Shown here: positions 37,501 to 45,628 of the stretch, in pieces
Numbering within the stretch: the stretch's first letter is position 1
Layout of the letters: every line of letters starts with the position of its first letter
Source of the DNA: an uncultured Aquimarina sp.
GTDB taxonomy: Bacteria > Bacteroidota > Bacteroidia > Flavobacteriales > Flavobacteriaceae
Reading direction: 5' to 3'
Assembly (NCBI GenBank): GCA_947498765.1
Contig: CANMLG010000017.1
Coordinates: 1-64,000 of the forward strand
Length of the DNA stretch: 64,000 nt
Position numbers and translations under genes: made by a program
The notes under the pieces: generated by a model
What the model saw: only the letters and a program-made list of their open reading frames with translations
Told to the model about the DNA's origin: nothing
Databases searched by the model: none

Positions 37501-39013
37501 GATCTACTATTCCATTAACACTTGTATTTCCTACACCATCATTAGCAAATTCACCCACTTGAAACACCTCTCCATCTTTGGTATATTGAAAAGCTACCGC
37601 TAAAATTTCATCATTATTTAATTTTTGATTTAATGAAATATATCCTAATTGTGTATTTAGTGTATACTGATTTTCGCTTAACAAACGAGCATTTTCTAAT
37701 CTTGAATATTCAGATCCTTCAACTACATTAAAACCTGCAGGTACATTAAACCCATTATCTACCTGACTAATATCTCTAATTTCATTCTTTAAATAAGCAT
37801 TTGCTTGTCCAATTAAATTGGGGTCAAGCCTGTTGTTTTCATTTCTGGGTAAGCTATTTGCATCAACACCAGGACGTAAAAAATTTGCAGGAATCGCATT
37901 ACCGCCATTCCTTAACCCAATATTGTTACTATCCGACTCTCCTAAATCCTGTAGTGCCACCAAGTTACGTGCATTAGTTAATCCACGAGAGTTATTAGAC
38001 CTGTTGGTAATCCAAACCTGAACTCTGGTTATTTGAATATTTGAATTAATAAAAGGGTATTGTGCCAGTGACTTATCGTACGTATCTCTAAAATAATGAG
38101 ACAAAAAGTAGTGTCTATTATCATCATAATCTAACGCAAACAATTCAAAATCATCTACACGACCACCTCCTTGAACACTTACAGATCTTGTATCTGATTG
38201 CTGTTCCGAAAACACTCCAGTTATGGTTGTTCTTCCAAATTGAAATTGTGCCTTAACTCCAAATAAACTTTGAGCACCTCTAATTAAAGAACTGTTTAAT
38301 GGTAAATTAACGTTTCCAATTTCGAGTGCTTGTAAAATACTATCTTCATTAGGATTATAGCCTAATTTAAGTTGATTTTGAAAATCAAAAGTTGATTCGG
38401 TATCATAGTTTGCTAAAACAGATAAACGTGTCCCAATGTTTCCTTGTAAACTCAAACTAATACGCTGATCAAAATCAAAGGTAAAGTTACTTTGGTTTTG
38501 AGGAGAAAAAGAAGGGTTATCTGTTTTATTGAAAAGCAAACCTAAATCCACCTCAACAGAACCTTGAGGTATTAATTCGATTTCATTACTTCCAAAAATA
38601 GTTTCAAAAAAACCAGAGTTTACATAAAAGATAGGTAATAAATTCTTCCTCTTTTCTTCCTCATCCACATCTTTTCCAGAAATGGCATTTACTTTTTCTT
38701 TAAAGTAATCACGCATTTGCTCTTTTCGGATTAAACGTTGAAATTCTTTTGGCGTTAAATAAAGTGGATATCTTATACTGAATTCGCCTAAGTTTTCCGA
38801 ATATTTATAACGATCCGTAATAGGATCATATTCATACTTGCTTTCAATACTACCTGGATCGGGAAGCGACATCTTAGTAAATGAATACGTTGTACTTGTC
38901 GAATCTCGAACAGTTTTCTCTTCTTCTTGAGCAAAAACATCTGTACTAACAAGTATAAAAAGCCCAATAAAAGCCATCCATACTCTATATTGTAAGTGGG
39001 TTATTCGTTGCAA
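31505..39013 (-). CDS. sprA: T9SS outer-membrane translocon / gliding protein SprA
   Basis: 2502 residues, the size of the giant single-chain SprA (Sov) barrel. Signal peptide 1-28 (DVFAQ). Typical segments near the N terminus are ITDRYKYSENLGEF and YLTPKEFQRLIRKEQMRDYFKEK; the middle carries ELIPQGSVEVDLGL and ALVVKMLKSTQITVTEPVWDLMMKNIYGLG; the C terminus ends in beta strands and RSGFTLRYNFGN. In Flavobacterium johnsoniae SprA is the type IX secretion pore and is needed for gliding. A basic lysine run (KKKKRKKKKKD, about 2010) and long Asn-rich loops are seen. It follows ruvA by 4 nt. Confidence 0.97.
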   Translation of the reverse strand: MQRITHLQYRVWMAFIGLFILVSTDVFAQEEEKTVRDSTSTTYSFTKMSLPDPGSIESKYEYDPITDRYKYSENLGEFSIRYPLYLTPKEFQRLIRKEQMRDYFKEKVNAISGKDVDEEEKRKNLLPIFYVNSGFFETIFGSNEIELIPQGSVEVDLGLLFNKTDNPSFSPQNQSNFTFDFDQRISLSLQGNIGTRLSVLANYDTESTFDFQNQLKLGYNPNEDSILQALEIGNVNLPLNSSLIRGAQSLFGVKAQFQFGRTTITGVFSEQQSDTRSVSVQGGGRVDDFELFALDYDDNRHYFLSHYFRDTYDKSLAQYPFINSNIQITRVQVWITNRSNNSRGLTNARNLVALQDLGESDSNNIGLRNGGNAIPANFLRPGVDANSLPRNENNRLDPNLIGQANAYLKNEIRDISQVDNGFNVPAGFNVVEGSEYSRLENARLLSENQYTLNTQLGYISLNQKLNNDEILAVAFQYTKDGEVFQVGEFANDGVGNTSVNGIVDPTNPTTPTTPGGTTEPTLSLTQALVVKMLKSTQITVTEPVWDLMMKNIYGLGVFRLTQEDFNLNILYTDPSPVNYITSVANGNQIIPLSTPNDGLGKSPTLLKVFNMDKLNVNNDPVNGGDGFFDYFPGLTVDPENGRIIFTTVEPFGEHLFRRLSGNPNNLNQEYDTSDAARSGWTLDQQEYVFDKLYSQTKIQAQQEQADKNKFQLKGRYKTSGQDCISIGAFNVPRGSVTVTAGGRVLQEGIDFSVNYQIGCVEILDEALKASNTPIDISTENNAVFGQQVKRFSGINVEHKFSENFVLGGTLINLRERPLTQKSNLNFEPINNTILGFNTNFSTEVPFLTRMVNKLPNVDTEAPSNFSFRGEFAYLFANAPKAADFNGEITSYIDDFEGSQSRISVMSPLSWELSSIPVGFEGSGADTDAPGFKRAGLSWYSIDPVFYNTRRPSGISNESISQQETRRILATEIFGERQIAQNQTRAIFTLDLHYRPDEKGPYNYDSDFNAAPDNFGGITRALTTTNFEQANIEFLEFWMLDPFSDSDINKNGSDRGQLVFNIGNISEDVLPDNRKQYENGLPENNIAYVRNAETLQYRDGDFGRVPQNQSLVYAFDTEGAERTQQDVGFDGLNDEEEFNFVAARFGNDVATRLSDEDADISNDNYQSFLVGSSSSIIERYQRFNGIENNSFTEVSNDNRGSSTLPTVEDVNRDNTMNTIDSYFEYTIDISPESLTLDNPLITEITTRNNIRTPDNGTTSAKWIQFKIPLGSTNLKTSVNSGKELRTAKPEAGSISDLRSARFMRMYVTGFQEETLLRLGTLDLVRSTYREYTQVPTSTEPTANGETVVTGIDTHGLNESLRNPNTNITDFSASSVSVEENPDYQTPPGIVREQLNNNNTILAQDERSLALTVDELVAQDGRAVFNNFNIDMRQYENLELFIHAEALPGKSLGDGEVSAIVRIGNDFTDNFYQIELPLEVSQGTSQNQLWPEANNFNLPLDLLQKIKAAVSSLSLAERQTLLFFNENLDPIGETETVDLGELKIGIKGNPSFGNVRVLMLGVKNNLTEDNISNNRGVQVWFNEMRLSGLRNQGGWAAVANVDANIADFANITASGRLSTVGFGGVEQGPNERSTDDIKQYDFTTSVQLGQLFPKKWGFQIPVTYSRGEELITPQYDPLDQDLILEDVLDNAGDQRGEIEERSTDYTKRQSISLIGLRKERVGEKKPMPYDIENLSFSTTYNQTDHRDFEIEKSLDQSFNASATYNYSFAPWNIEPLKKVKFFDKSKHLQFLKDFNFNPFPTNISVTSGLNRRFNSQKFRDVSLTPGSLEIPALKQRNFLFDWQYALNYNLTKSFNFNFTSSVNRIVRNYLDANNNVIDDIGIWDGLTNIGDPNNHNQSLQANYELPFKKFPALAFIKSAYSYTGNFQWQKGSDIFRSLTETEIERDPITGDPVIDPETGQPKEIQVPIPDQGNTIQNSGVHRLNTSLDLSKFYKGIGLVKKTSNQKKKKRKKKKKDSLGVATVKVAPRTIEGRRKINSKKLSTKNKIYNTGVGIVTSLKRLNINFQNDSGTVLPGYTNNIGFLGTLKPSAGFVFGGQADVRQEAARRGWLTLYDEFNQQYQNRTANQLDVQGTVEPFKNFKIDITANRAKASTYTENFRVDEIIDGQFEYNSLTPNTFGNYSISTILVRTAFQKSNENTSQAFEEFKANRLIIANRLAGANAPRARDSQGNETVYPEGFGPNNQAVLLPAFLAAYSGKSADKISLGAFRDVPLPNWSMKYTGLMKVKWFKKRFKRFSLAHGYRSDFTINRFQSNLEFDATDTGAERLDQGGNVKNELLFGNVNLTEQFSPLLKVDLETKSSIKVSTEIRRDRALSFSFDNSLLTEVSGSEYVIGLGYRVKDITFATRLGSTSGRRRVIKSDLNLKADLSLRQNETVIRNLEVDNSQVTSGQDIYSIRLTADYALSKNLTALFFYDHTFSQFSVSTAFPQTNIRSGFTLRYNFGN

Positions 39014-39017
39014 ATGA

Positions 39018-39599
39018 TTATAATTTTTTAAGCGCTTGTTTAATCACATTTTCTACTGTTAGGCTCGGATCAGATGTCAGAATTTTCTCAACAACTTTCT
39101 GAGCAACCTTCCTGTTAAAACCTAAAGTCTCCAAAGCTGATAACGATTCTTCTTTGTTGGTATTGCCCGAAACTACAGAAACTTCATCAACTTCATGTAG
39201 TTTTAGTACTTTATCCTTTAAATCCAAAATAACTCGTTGAGCTGTTTTAGCCCCTATTCCTTTTACGGATTGTATGGTGGTTACATCTGCTAAAGCAATC
39301 GCATCTTTTACTTGTTTGGGATTTAATGAAGATAGCATAGTCCTTGCTATACTTGCTCCTATACCAGAAACTGATAATAACAATCTAAAAATATCTCTCT
39401 CGGCTTTTTCAACAAAACCATATAATGTATGCGCATCCTCCTTTACTTGAAGATGTGTATACAACTGCAGCAATTCATCATTTCCTATTAAAGAAAATGT
39501 ATGTAATGAAATATTCAAAAAATAACCCACTCCATTGCAATCAATTACAACATCAGTTGGATTTTTTTCTACGAGCTTTCCTCTAATATGAGTTATCAT
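39018..39599 (-). CDS. ruvA: Holliday junction helicase subunit RuvA
   Basis: 193 residues. OB-fold N-terminal domain (MITHIRGKLVEKNPTDVVIDCNGVGY), two helix-hairpin-helix motifs (LLSVSGIGASIARTML and SVKGIGAKTAQRVILDLKDK) and the small C-terminal domain that touches RuvB. RuvA holds the four-way junction for RuvB-driven branch migration. Its linkage with sprA is common in Flavobacteriaceae as far as I know. Own promoter upstream. Confidence 0.96.
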   Translation of the reverse strand: MITHIRGKLVEKNPTDVVIDCNGVGYFLNISLHTFSLIGNDELLQLYTHLQVKEDAHTLYGFVEKAERDIFRLLLSVSGIGASIARTMLSSLNPKQVKDAIALADVTTIQSVKGIGAKTAQRVILDLKDKVLKLHEVDEVSVVSGNTNKEESLSALETLGFNRKVAQKVVEKILTSDPSLTVENVIKQALKKL

Positions 39600-39622
39600 A
39601 AAAATGGATAAAATTTAGTTTT

Positions 39623-39650
39623 CAAAAATAGTAAAATATTTGGCTCCAAA
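39623..39650 (-). promoter_or_regulatory. Promoter of ruvA-sprA
   Basis: Minus-strand TTTG (39650-39647) and TATTTTTG (39630-39623) with 16 nt between: both Bacteroidota elements present. Start site about 20 nt before the ruvA ATG. Confidence 0.6.
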
Positions 39651-39753
39651 GCCTTTTGATTTTTTTAAGACACTACAATAAAAAAATGTAATTCATTTCT
39701 GCTAAACATTTTGTTATAGAAATAGCCGCTTTAACTTTACAGATTCATTTAAA

Positions 39754-42027
39754 TTAAGCCTGTTTCACTTGCGCATCCACTACAGCAACTGCTGTCATAT
39801 TAACAATTTCTTCGACACTAGCCCCTAATTGCAAAATATGCACTGGTTTTTTCATCCCCATTAAAATAGGACCTACTGAAGCTGCTCCATGTAATTCTTT
39901 TAACAATTTATAAGTGCTATTTGCTGCACTCAAATTAGGAAACACCAATGCGTTTACTCTTTTATTAACTAATTTAGAAAACGGAAAACGTTCCTTTAAC
40001 ATATCATTATTTAAAGCAAAATCAGCTTGAACTGGCCCATCTACTATCATATCTGGGTAGGTTTTATGCAATAAACTAACCGCTTGATTTACTTTTTCAA
40101 CATCACTATCTTTTGATCTATTAAAATTGGTATATGAAACCATAGCCATTACTGGATCAATACCAAAAAAACGTGAAGTAGCTGCTGTCATTCGAGTAAT
40201 TTTAGCTAACTCTTTTGCTGAAGGGTTAATATTGATAGAAGTATCACTCACAAATAAGGGCCCGTAATCTGTTATCATTAAATTAGTGGCAGCCGCCCTT
40301 CGAATACCTGGCGCCAATCCTATTAATTCAAGTACCGGTTTAATAACACGATTATAACTACGAGAGTAGCCTGAAAGTAATGCATCAGCATCTCCCATAT
40401 TTACCATCATTGCTCCAAAATAATTCCGCTCACGCATTAAACTTTTAGCATCATAAAGTGTAATCCCTTTTCGTTGACGCTCTTGCCAATATTTTTTGGC
40501 ATATGCGGTTCTCTTTTCTGTTTCATCTTCAGATTTTGGATCAATAATCTCAACACCAGATGTGCTGAACTTTATTTCATCCATCAACTCTAAAATCATT
40601 GCTTTATTTCCCAACAAAATTGGAATGGCTATTCCTTCTTCGAAAGCTATTTGAGCTGCCTTTAATACTTGTATCTGATCCGCCTCTGCATATACCACTT
40701 TTTTTGGTTGCTGCTTTGCACGGTCAATAAGAAGTTCTATAAATTTATTATTATCACCTAATCTGCCTAATAATTCTTGTTTATACCCTGCCCAATCTTC
40801 AATTTTAAGTTGCGCTACGCCACTCTCTATAGCTGCTTTAGCCACCGCTACAGGAATTTCACCTATCAAACGTGGATCAAATGGTTTTGGAATAATATAG
40901 TCTTTACCAAAAATCAATTTTGTTTTATTATAAGCTATATTCACCTCTTCAGGCACTGGCTTTTTGGCTAAATTTGCTAATGCAACCACTGCCGCTTGTT
41001 TCATTTCTTCATTAATTGCCGTTGCCCGCACATCCAAGGCACCTCTAAAAATAAAAGGAAAGCCTAATACATTATTTACTTGATTAGGATGATCACTTCG
41101 GCCTGTAGCCATAATAATATCCTTACGCGTTTTAACAGCTAGGTTATATTCAATTTCGGGATTTGGATTAGCCATAGCAAATACAATAGGATCATTAGCC
41201 ATAGACAACAGCATAGCTGGCGTGACCAAATTTGCCATTGACAAGCCTATAAACACATCGGCATTTTTCATAGCATCATCTAAAGTATACACATCTGCAT
41301 CTGTAGCAAACTCTGCCTTTTGAGAAGATAAATTTCCGCGATCTTTTCGAATGACCCCTTTACTATCTGTCATTACAATATTTTCTGCCGATGCCCCAAA
41401 TGATTTATACAATCTGGTGCATGAAATCGCTGCTGCCCCTGCACCACTTATTACAATTTTTACTTCACTTAATTTTTTACCCACCAACTCACAGGCATTT
41501 AATAACGCTGCCGCAGAAATAATAGCTGTACCATGTTGATCATCGTGCATTACAGGAATATCCAACTCTTCTTTTAAGCGGCGTTCAATTTCAAAAGCTT
41601 CAGGAGCCTTTATATCTTCCAAATTGATTCCCCCAAAAGTCGGCGCTATATTTTTTACGGTTTCAATAAAAGCATCTACATCTTTAGTATCCACTTCGAT
41701 ATCAAAAACATCAATATCTGCGAAAATTTTAAACAACAATCCTTTTCCTTCCATTACTGGTTTTGATGCCATTGCACCAATATCCCCTAATCCTAATACA
41801 GCAGTACCATTTGATATTACAGCAACCAAATTCCCTTTAGCCGTATATTTATAGGCATCATTGTAATTCTTTTCTATCTCTAAACAAGGTTCTGCTACTC
41901 CTGGCGAATAGGCTAATGATAAATCTCGTTGTGTATCATATTTTTTTGTAGGAACTACCTTTATTTTACCTGGAGTAGGTTTTTCATGATAGTCTAATGC
42001 TTCTTGTTTCTTTTTTTCTGAATCCAT
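39754..42027 (-). CDS. maeB: NADP-dependent malic enzyme with phosphotransacetylase-like C domain
   Basis: 757 residues, the MaeB layout. Malic domain (1-160: YSPGVAEPCLEI, KGNLVAVISNGTAVLGLGDIG), NAD(P)-binding domain (about 165-400: VISGAGAAAISC, VIFAMANPNPEI-like FAMANPNPEIEYN), then a phosphotransacetylase-like domain (about 430-757) that usually lacks PTA activity but regulates by acetyl-CoA. It decarboxylates malate to pyruvate with NADPH. The spacer before its start contains heptamer arrays. Confidence 0.95.
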   Translation of the reverse strand: MDSEKKKQEALDYHEKPTPGKIKVVPTKKYDTQRDLSLAYSPGVAEPCLEIEKNYNDAYKYTAKGNLVAVISNGTAVLGLGDIGAMASKPVMEGKGLLFKIFADIDVFDIEVDTKDVDAFIETVKNIAPTFGGINLEDIKAPEAFEIERRLKEELDIPVMHDDQHGTAIISAAALLNACELVGKKLSEVKIVISGAGAAAISCTRLYKSFGASAENIVMTDSKGVIRKDRGNLSSQKAEFATDADVYTLDDAMKNADVFIGLSMANLVTPAMLLSMANDPIVFAMANPNPEIEYNLAVKTRKDIIMATGRSDHPNQVNNVLGFPFIFRGALDVRATAINEEMKQAAVVALANLAKKPVPEEVNIAYNKTKLIFGKDYIIPKPFDPRLIGEIPVAVAKAAIESGVAQLKIEDWAGYKQELLGRLGDNNKFIELLIDRAKQQPKKVVYAEADQIQVLKAAQIAFEEGIAIPILLGNKAMILELMDEIKFSTSGVEIIDPKSEDETEKRTAYAKKYWQERQRKGITLYDAKSLMRERNYFGAMMVNMGDADALLSGYSRSYNRVIKPVLELIGLAPGIRRAAATNLMITDYGPLFVSDTSININPSAKELAKITRMTAATSRFFGIDPVMAMVSYTNFNRSKDSDVEKVNQAVSLLHKTYPDMIVDGPVQADFALNNDMLKERFPFSKLVNKRVNALVFPNLSAANSTYKLLKELHGAASVGPILMGMKKPVHILQLGASVEEIVNMTAVAVVDAQVKQA

Positions 42028-42055
42028 CTTATTTTTTTACTCGCTATTGACTGGT

Positions 42056-42090
42056 TGTTGTTTGTTGTTAGTTGTTAGTTGTTAGTTTAT
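42056..42090. repeat. Heptanucleotide array (AGTTGTT family)
   Basis: Five in-phase units: TGTTGTT, TGTTGTT, AGTTGTT, AGTTGTT, AGTTTAT. It lies 28 nt before the maeB start. In the mRNA sense the units read AACAACA/AACAACT. Confidence 0.85.
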
Positions 42091-42113
42091 ATGTAAATTA
42101 TTTATTATCAACT

Positions 42114-42204
42114 CTATATTCTGTATTCTATTTTCTCTATCATATACTCTGCACTCAAAACTCTCAACCCACAACTCTATATTCTGTATTCTGTATTCTT
42201 AACT
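42114..42204. repeat. Degenerate heptanucleotide array, 13 units
   Basis: Thirteen units in one unbroken phase, starting CTATATT, CTGTATT, CTATTTT, CTCTATC and ending CTGTATT, CTGTATT, CTTAACT. Some repeat exactly (CTGTATT three times, CTATATT twice), others share only scattered positions, so this looks like an old, diversified array. It begins 12 nt after the queG stop codon; many units read AGTT- or AATA-NNG in the mRNA sense. Confidence 0.8.
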
Positions 42205-42216
42205 CCATATCAAAAA

Positions 42217-43143
42217 TCATTCTTTTAAAAAATTAATATTTCGCTTTAAGCCACTAAATTTTGTTCTTTTGACGGCAGATTTTTGAAACACTTTCGAAAA
42301 AACTTCTTGTGTAATTTCTTCCCAATCCTTTTTTGTCATACTCAATAAATCTGGATTTGGATCAAATAAGGGCTCATTATGCGCTGTTGAAAAACGATTC
42401 CAAGGACATACATCCTGACATACATCACATCCAAACATCCAATGATCAAATTTACCTTTCATTGTATTTGGTAAATTATCTTTCAACTCTATAGTAAAAT
42501 ACGAAATGCACTTACTACCATCAACTACATAAGGTTCCACTATTGCCTGAGTAGGACATGCATCAATACAGGCTGTACAACTTCCACAATGATCCGTTAC
42601 CGCATGATCTTCGGCCAATTCAATATCCAAAATTAATTCGGCAATAAAAAAAAATGACCCCGATTGTTTTTGAATTAAATTAGTATTTTTCCCTACCCAA
42701 CCTAAACCACTCTTTTTGGCCCATGCTTTATCCAGTACTGGTGCCGAATCTACAAAAGCACGACCGCTCACTTCCCCTATATTGGCTAGTATAAAATGAT
42801 GTAACTCTTTTAATTTTGATTTAATTACATGATGATAATCCTGCCCATAAGCATATTTAGAAATTTTTGGTGCGTTCTTATCTTCTTGTGTTTTTTCTGG
42901 ATAGTAATTAAGCAATAAAGAAACTACACTTTTAGCATCTTCAACTAATTTTGTTGGATCCAAACGTTTATCAAAATGATTTTCCATGTACTGCATTTTA
43001 CCATGCATATTATTAGTTAACCATTTTTCTAGCCTAGGAGCTTCTTCTTCTAAAAAACCGGCGCTACTTATACCACATGACATAAAGCCTAAACGCTTAG
43101 CTTCGTCCTTAATTAATTGGGCATATTTATGTTTGGATTCCAT
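42217..43143 (-). CDS. queG: Epoxyqueuosine reductase QueG
   Basis: 308 residues. Contains the two ferredoxin-type 4Fe-4S cysteine sets ([16 protein letters not shown] and [11 protein letters not shown]) and the cobalamin-binding N-terminal domain, including [22 protein letters not shown]. It reduces epoxyqueuosine to queuosine in tRNA wobble positions. No other queuosine genes are near. Followed by the heptamer spacer and maeB. Confidence 0.95.
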   Translation of the reverse strand: MESKHKYAQLIKDEAKRLGFMSCGISSAGFLEEEAPRLEKWLTNNMHGKMQYMENHFDKRLDPTKLVEDAKSVVSLLLNYYPEKTQEDKNAPKISKYAYGQDYHHVIKSKLKELHHFILANIGEVSGRAFVDSAPVLDKAWAKKSGLGWVGKNTNLIQKQSGSFFFIAELILDIELAEDHAVTDHCGSCTACIDACPTQAIVEPYVVDGSKCISYFTIELKDNLPNTMKGKFDHWMFGCDVCQDVCPWNRFSTAHNEPLFDPNPDLLSMTKKDWEEITQEVFSKVFQKSAVKRTKFSGLKRNINFLKE

Positions 43144-43310
43144 TTGGTCTATCGAAAATACTCAAAGCTTATAAAATATCAGAAATTCTTATCACTTTTA
43201 AATACGAATACTTGTTTATTTACCGTTAGAATAATTCATTATAACGGTATATTTTTTTTACTTTACTTTGTAACAATATTTTGAAGATACTTTTTTAATT
43301 TCTAATTAAA

Positions 43311-44114
43311 ATGCTGTTAAAAAAAATATTTCTGTTCCTTTTTTATTTTCTAGCGCAAGCGGGAAAAGCACAGGACATTAACTTAAAATTAATTGACAGT
43401 ATTACTATTCAAAAAAATGAATACCATAAATTTATTGGAGTAGACACCCATAATTTTCTTTTTTTTACAAAACACGAGGTAGTCACCAAAACCAATGGCA
43501 CTCAAAAATGGGTATATGCCAATTATGAATTAGGTGAACCCACTAGCCTATCTATTCTTAATCCTCTACAATTACTTGTTTTTTACAAAGAGACAAATAC
43601 TTTAGTTTTTTTAGATCGTTTTTTGAATGAATCTCAACGCATAGATTTAAATACCATTACCCCCTCTAAAATTGCGCTATGGACTGAAAACACTAAAAAC
43701 CAAGAAGTCTGGCTACACAACGAAATCACCAACAGCTTAGAGTTTTATAACTACCAAAATAACAATACACTAAGCCAAACAATTCCTTTTTCTAAAAAAC
43801 CTATACACTTGACTGCCGATTTTAATACTGCTTTTGTGCTTTTTGATACGCAAATATGCAAGTATAATATTTATGGCACTCAAATAAACTGCACTACTAT
43901 TAATAACATTAAAAAGATTGCTTTAACTAATAATTATATTGTTGGCTGTTCAACTAAAAGTGAACTCATCTTTTTTGACACAGCACTAAAAACAAGTAGT
44001 TCATCTATAATTTTACAAAATAATTGGCAAGACTTTTCTGTAAGCAATGAAAAACTTTATATTTACAACGGTAGCAAGGTTTACACATATCAATTAAATT
44101 TATCTTCAAAATAA
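43311..44114 (+). CDS. Periplasmic beta-propeller-like hypothetical protein
   Basis: 267 residues with a signal peptide (1-20, ending GKAQ). The remainder is a succession of short strands with recurrent patterns such as QLLVFYKETNTLVFLDRFLNE, SLEFYNYQNNNTL and ELIFFDTALKTS, which resembles a PQQ/WD-type propeller without clear family signature. It is 5 nt upstream of the deoxynucleoside kinase gene, so co-transcribed, though the two should act in different compartments. I cannot assign a function. Confidence 0.7.
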   Translation: MLLKKIFLFLFYFLAQAGKAQDINLKLIDSITIQKNEYHKFIGVDTHNFLFFTKHEVVTKTNGTQKWVYANYELGEPTSLSILNPLQLLVFYKETNTLVFLDRFLNESQRIDLNTITPSKIALWTENTKNQEVWLHNEITNSLEFYNYQNNNTLSQTIPFSKKPIHLTADFNTAFVLFDTQICKYNIYGTQINCTTINNIKKIALTNNYIVGCSTKSELIFFDTALKTSSSSIILQNNWQDFSVSNEKLYIYNGSKVYTYQLNLSSK

Positions 44115-44119
44115 CAACT

Positions 44120-44734
44120 ATGCATATAGCTGTAGCAGGGAATATAGGCGCTGGAAAAACTAGCTTAACTGAACTTTTAGCCAAACATTTTAAATGGTCA
44201 CCTTTATATGAAGATGTACTAGAAAACCCTTATTTAGAAGATTTTTACAACACTATGGATCGTTGGTCTTTTAATTTACAAGTTTACTTTTTAAATAGTC
44301 GTTTTCGCCAAATTTTAGACATCCGTGCTTCAGGAAAACCTACTATTCAAGATCGTAGTATTTATGAAGACGCCTATATTTTTGCTCCTAATTTGCACGC
44401 AATGGGCTTAATGGCTAATCGTGATTTTGAAAACTACCGATCTCTGTTTGATCTTATGGAAAGTGTAGTTGAAAAGCCAGATTTAATTATATACTTACGC
44501 AGTAGTATTCCTAATTTAGTAAAACAAATTCATAATCGCGGACGTGACTACGAAAGTAGCATTTCTATTGATTATCTTAGTAAATTAAACGAGCGCTACG
44601 AAGATTGGATAAAAGCTTATGACAAAGGAAATTTACTAATTATTAATGTTGACGACCTTGATTTTGTAAATGACCCCGAAGATTTAGGTGAAGTAATTAA
44701 TAAAATTAATGCTAAGCTTAATGGATTATTTTAA
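44120..44734 (+). CDS. Deoxynucleoside kinase
   Basis: 204 residues of the dNK/dCK family. P-loop GNIGAGKTS (7-15), substrate-site EDV (YEDVLENPYLEDFY), catalytic DRS in IQDRSIYEDAYIF, and the arginine lid KQIHNRGRDYE. It phosphorylates deoxynucleosides in nucleotide salvage; specificity (dA, dG or dC/T) cannot be read safely from the sequence. Confidence 0.93.
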   Translation: MHIAVAGNIGAGKTSLTELLAKHFKWSPLYEDVLENPYLEDFYNTMDRWSFNLQVYFLNSRFRQILDIRASGKPTIQDRSIYEDAYIFAPNLHAMGLMANRDFENYRSLFDLMESVVEKPDLIIYLRSSIPNLVKQIHNRGRDYESSISIDYLSKLNERYEDWIKAYDKGNLLIINVDDLDFVNDPEDLGEVINKINAKLNGLF

Positions 44735-44853
44735 ATGAGAAGCTCCCACTTTTGTTCATTTTTAATCTAGCCTAATTAAAACATAGCTTTAAGTTTATTT
44801 ATGATTCGTTTTTTTTAAACAACTATATTATAATGTAATTTAACATTAAAATT

Positions 44854-45612
44854 ATGTCTGATTCGGTATTAACGCCCTATGAAACCAGCTCAGATTCCGA
44901 TGCCTTTTGTACTGGTCTACTTTCCAGCTTAAAACCATCAGCCACTCAATTACTCATTCATTGCAATAATACACAAATCACGGATTGTATTAAATTAACC
45001 TTGCTAGATCTTTCATTAAAACAAGTAATTCACATAAAAAAAGATTTCATAAATCCTTCAAACAAATCAATTATTGAAGCAGGCGCTTTATTTAACACTT
45101 ATCAAACAGATTCATTTGAACACTATTTTACTCGAATTTTATCAAAAAACACTCAATTCCCTTTACATAAATACATAAAAAAAATTCAGAATGATCTCCC
45201 TGATGACTATACCTGCTATCAAAAAATAATTAAAAATTCACAAATCGATACTTATTTTAACAATGGATGGTTTTGTCATTTTTTCCAACTTACCAAACTA
45301 AACTGTAAAGGCAAAAAAGTAGCGGAACACCTTAGTAAAACCATAAATAATATTGATAATTCTTTAGTAAACTTCATTAACGTGAACCCCTTACAAGCCA
45401 CCTCTATAATCAAAGAATTAAGCGGAAATATTTTTTTGCTCAGTGCTTTAAATTTTGAAATATTTGAGCATTTGAAAAATGCTCTTTTCTCTATTGAAAG
45501 TATTAATCAAGAACTTACCAAAATTTTAGATGTATTTTATCTAACCGATAATACTTATGTTGTTTCGGATATTTATGATTATTTTTCGAAAATTCGCGAC
45601 ACATTTTGTTAA
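44854..45612 (+). CDS. Conserved-type hypothetical protein, cytosolic
   Basis: 252 residues without signal peptide or membrane helix. I recognise no domain. Composition is Ile/Asn/Lys-rich with several Cys residues; predicted mixed alpha/beta start (ATQLLIHCNN, ITDCIKLTLLDLSL) and a helical second half. The gene has normal codon use for this region, follows the kinase after 119 nt and converges with waaA only 16 nt away. Confidence 0.65.
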   Translation: MSDSVLTPYETSSDSDAFCTGLLSSLKPSATQLLIHCNNTQITDCIKLTLLDLSLKQVIHIKKDFINPSNKSIIEAGALFNTYQTDSFEHYFTRILSKNTQFPLHKYIKKIQNDLPDDYTCYQKIIKNSQIDTYFNNGWFCHFFQLTKLNCKGKKVAEHLSKTINNIDNSLVNFINVNPLQATSIIKELSGNIFLLSALNFEIFEHLKNALFSIESINQELTKILDVFYLTDNTYVVSDIYDYFSKIRDTFC

Positions 45613-45628
45613 AGCGCATTGTTTGGAT

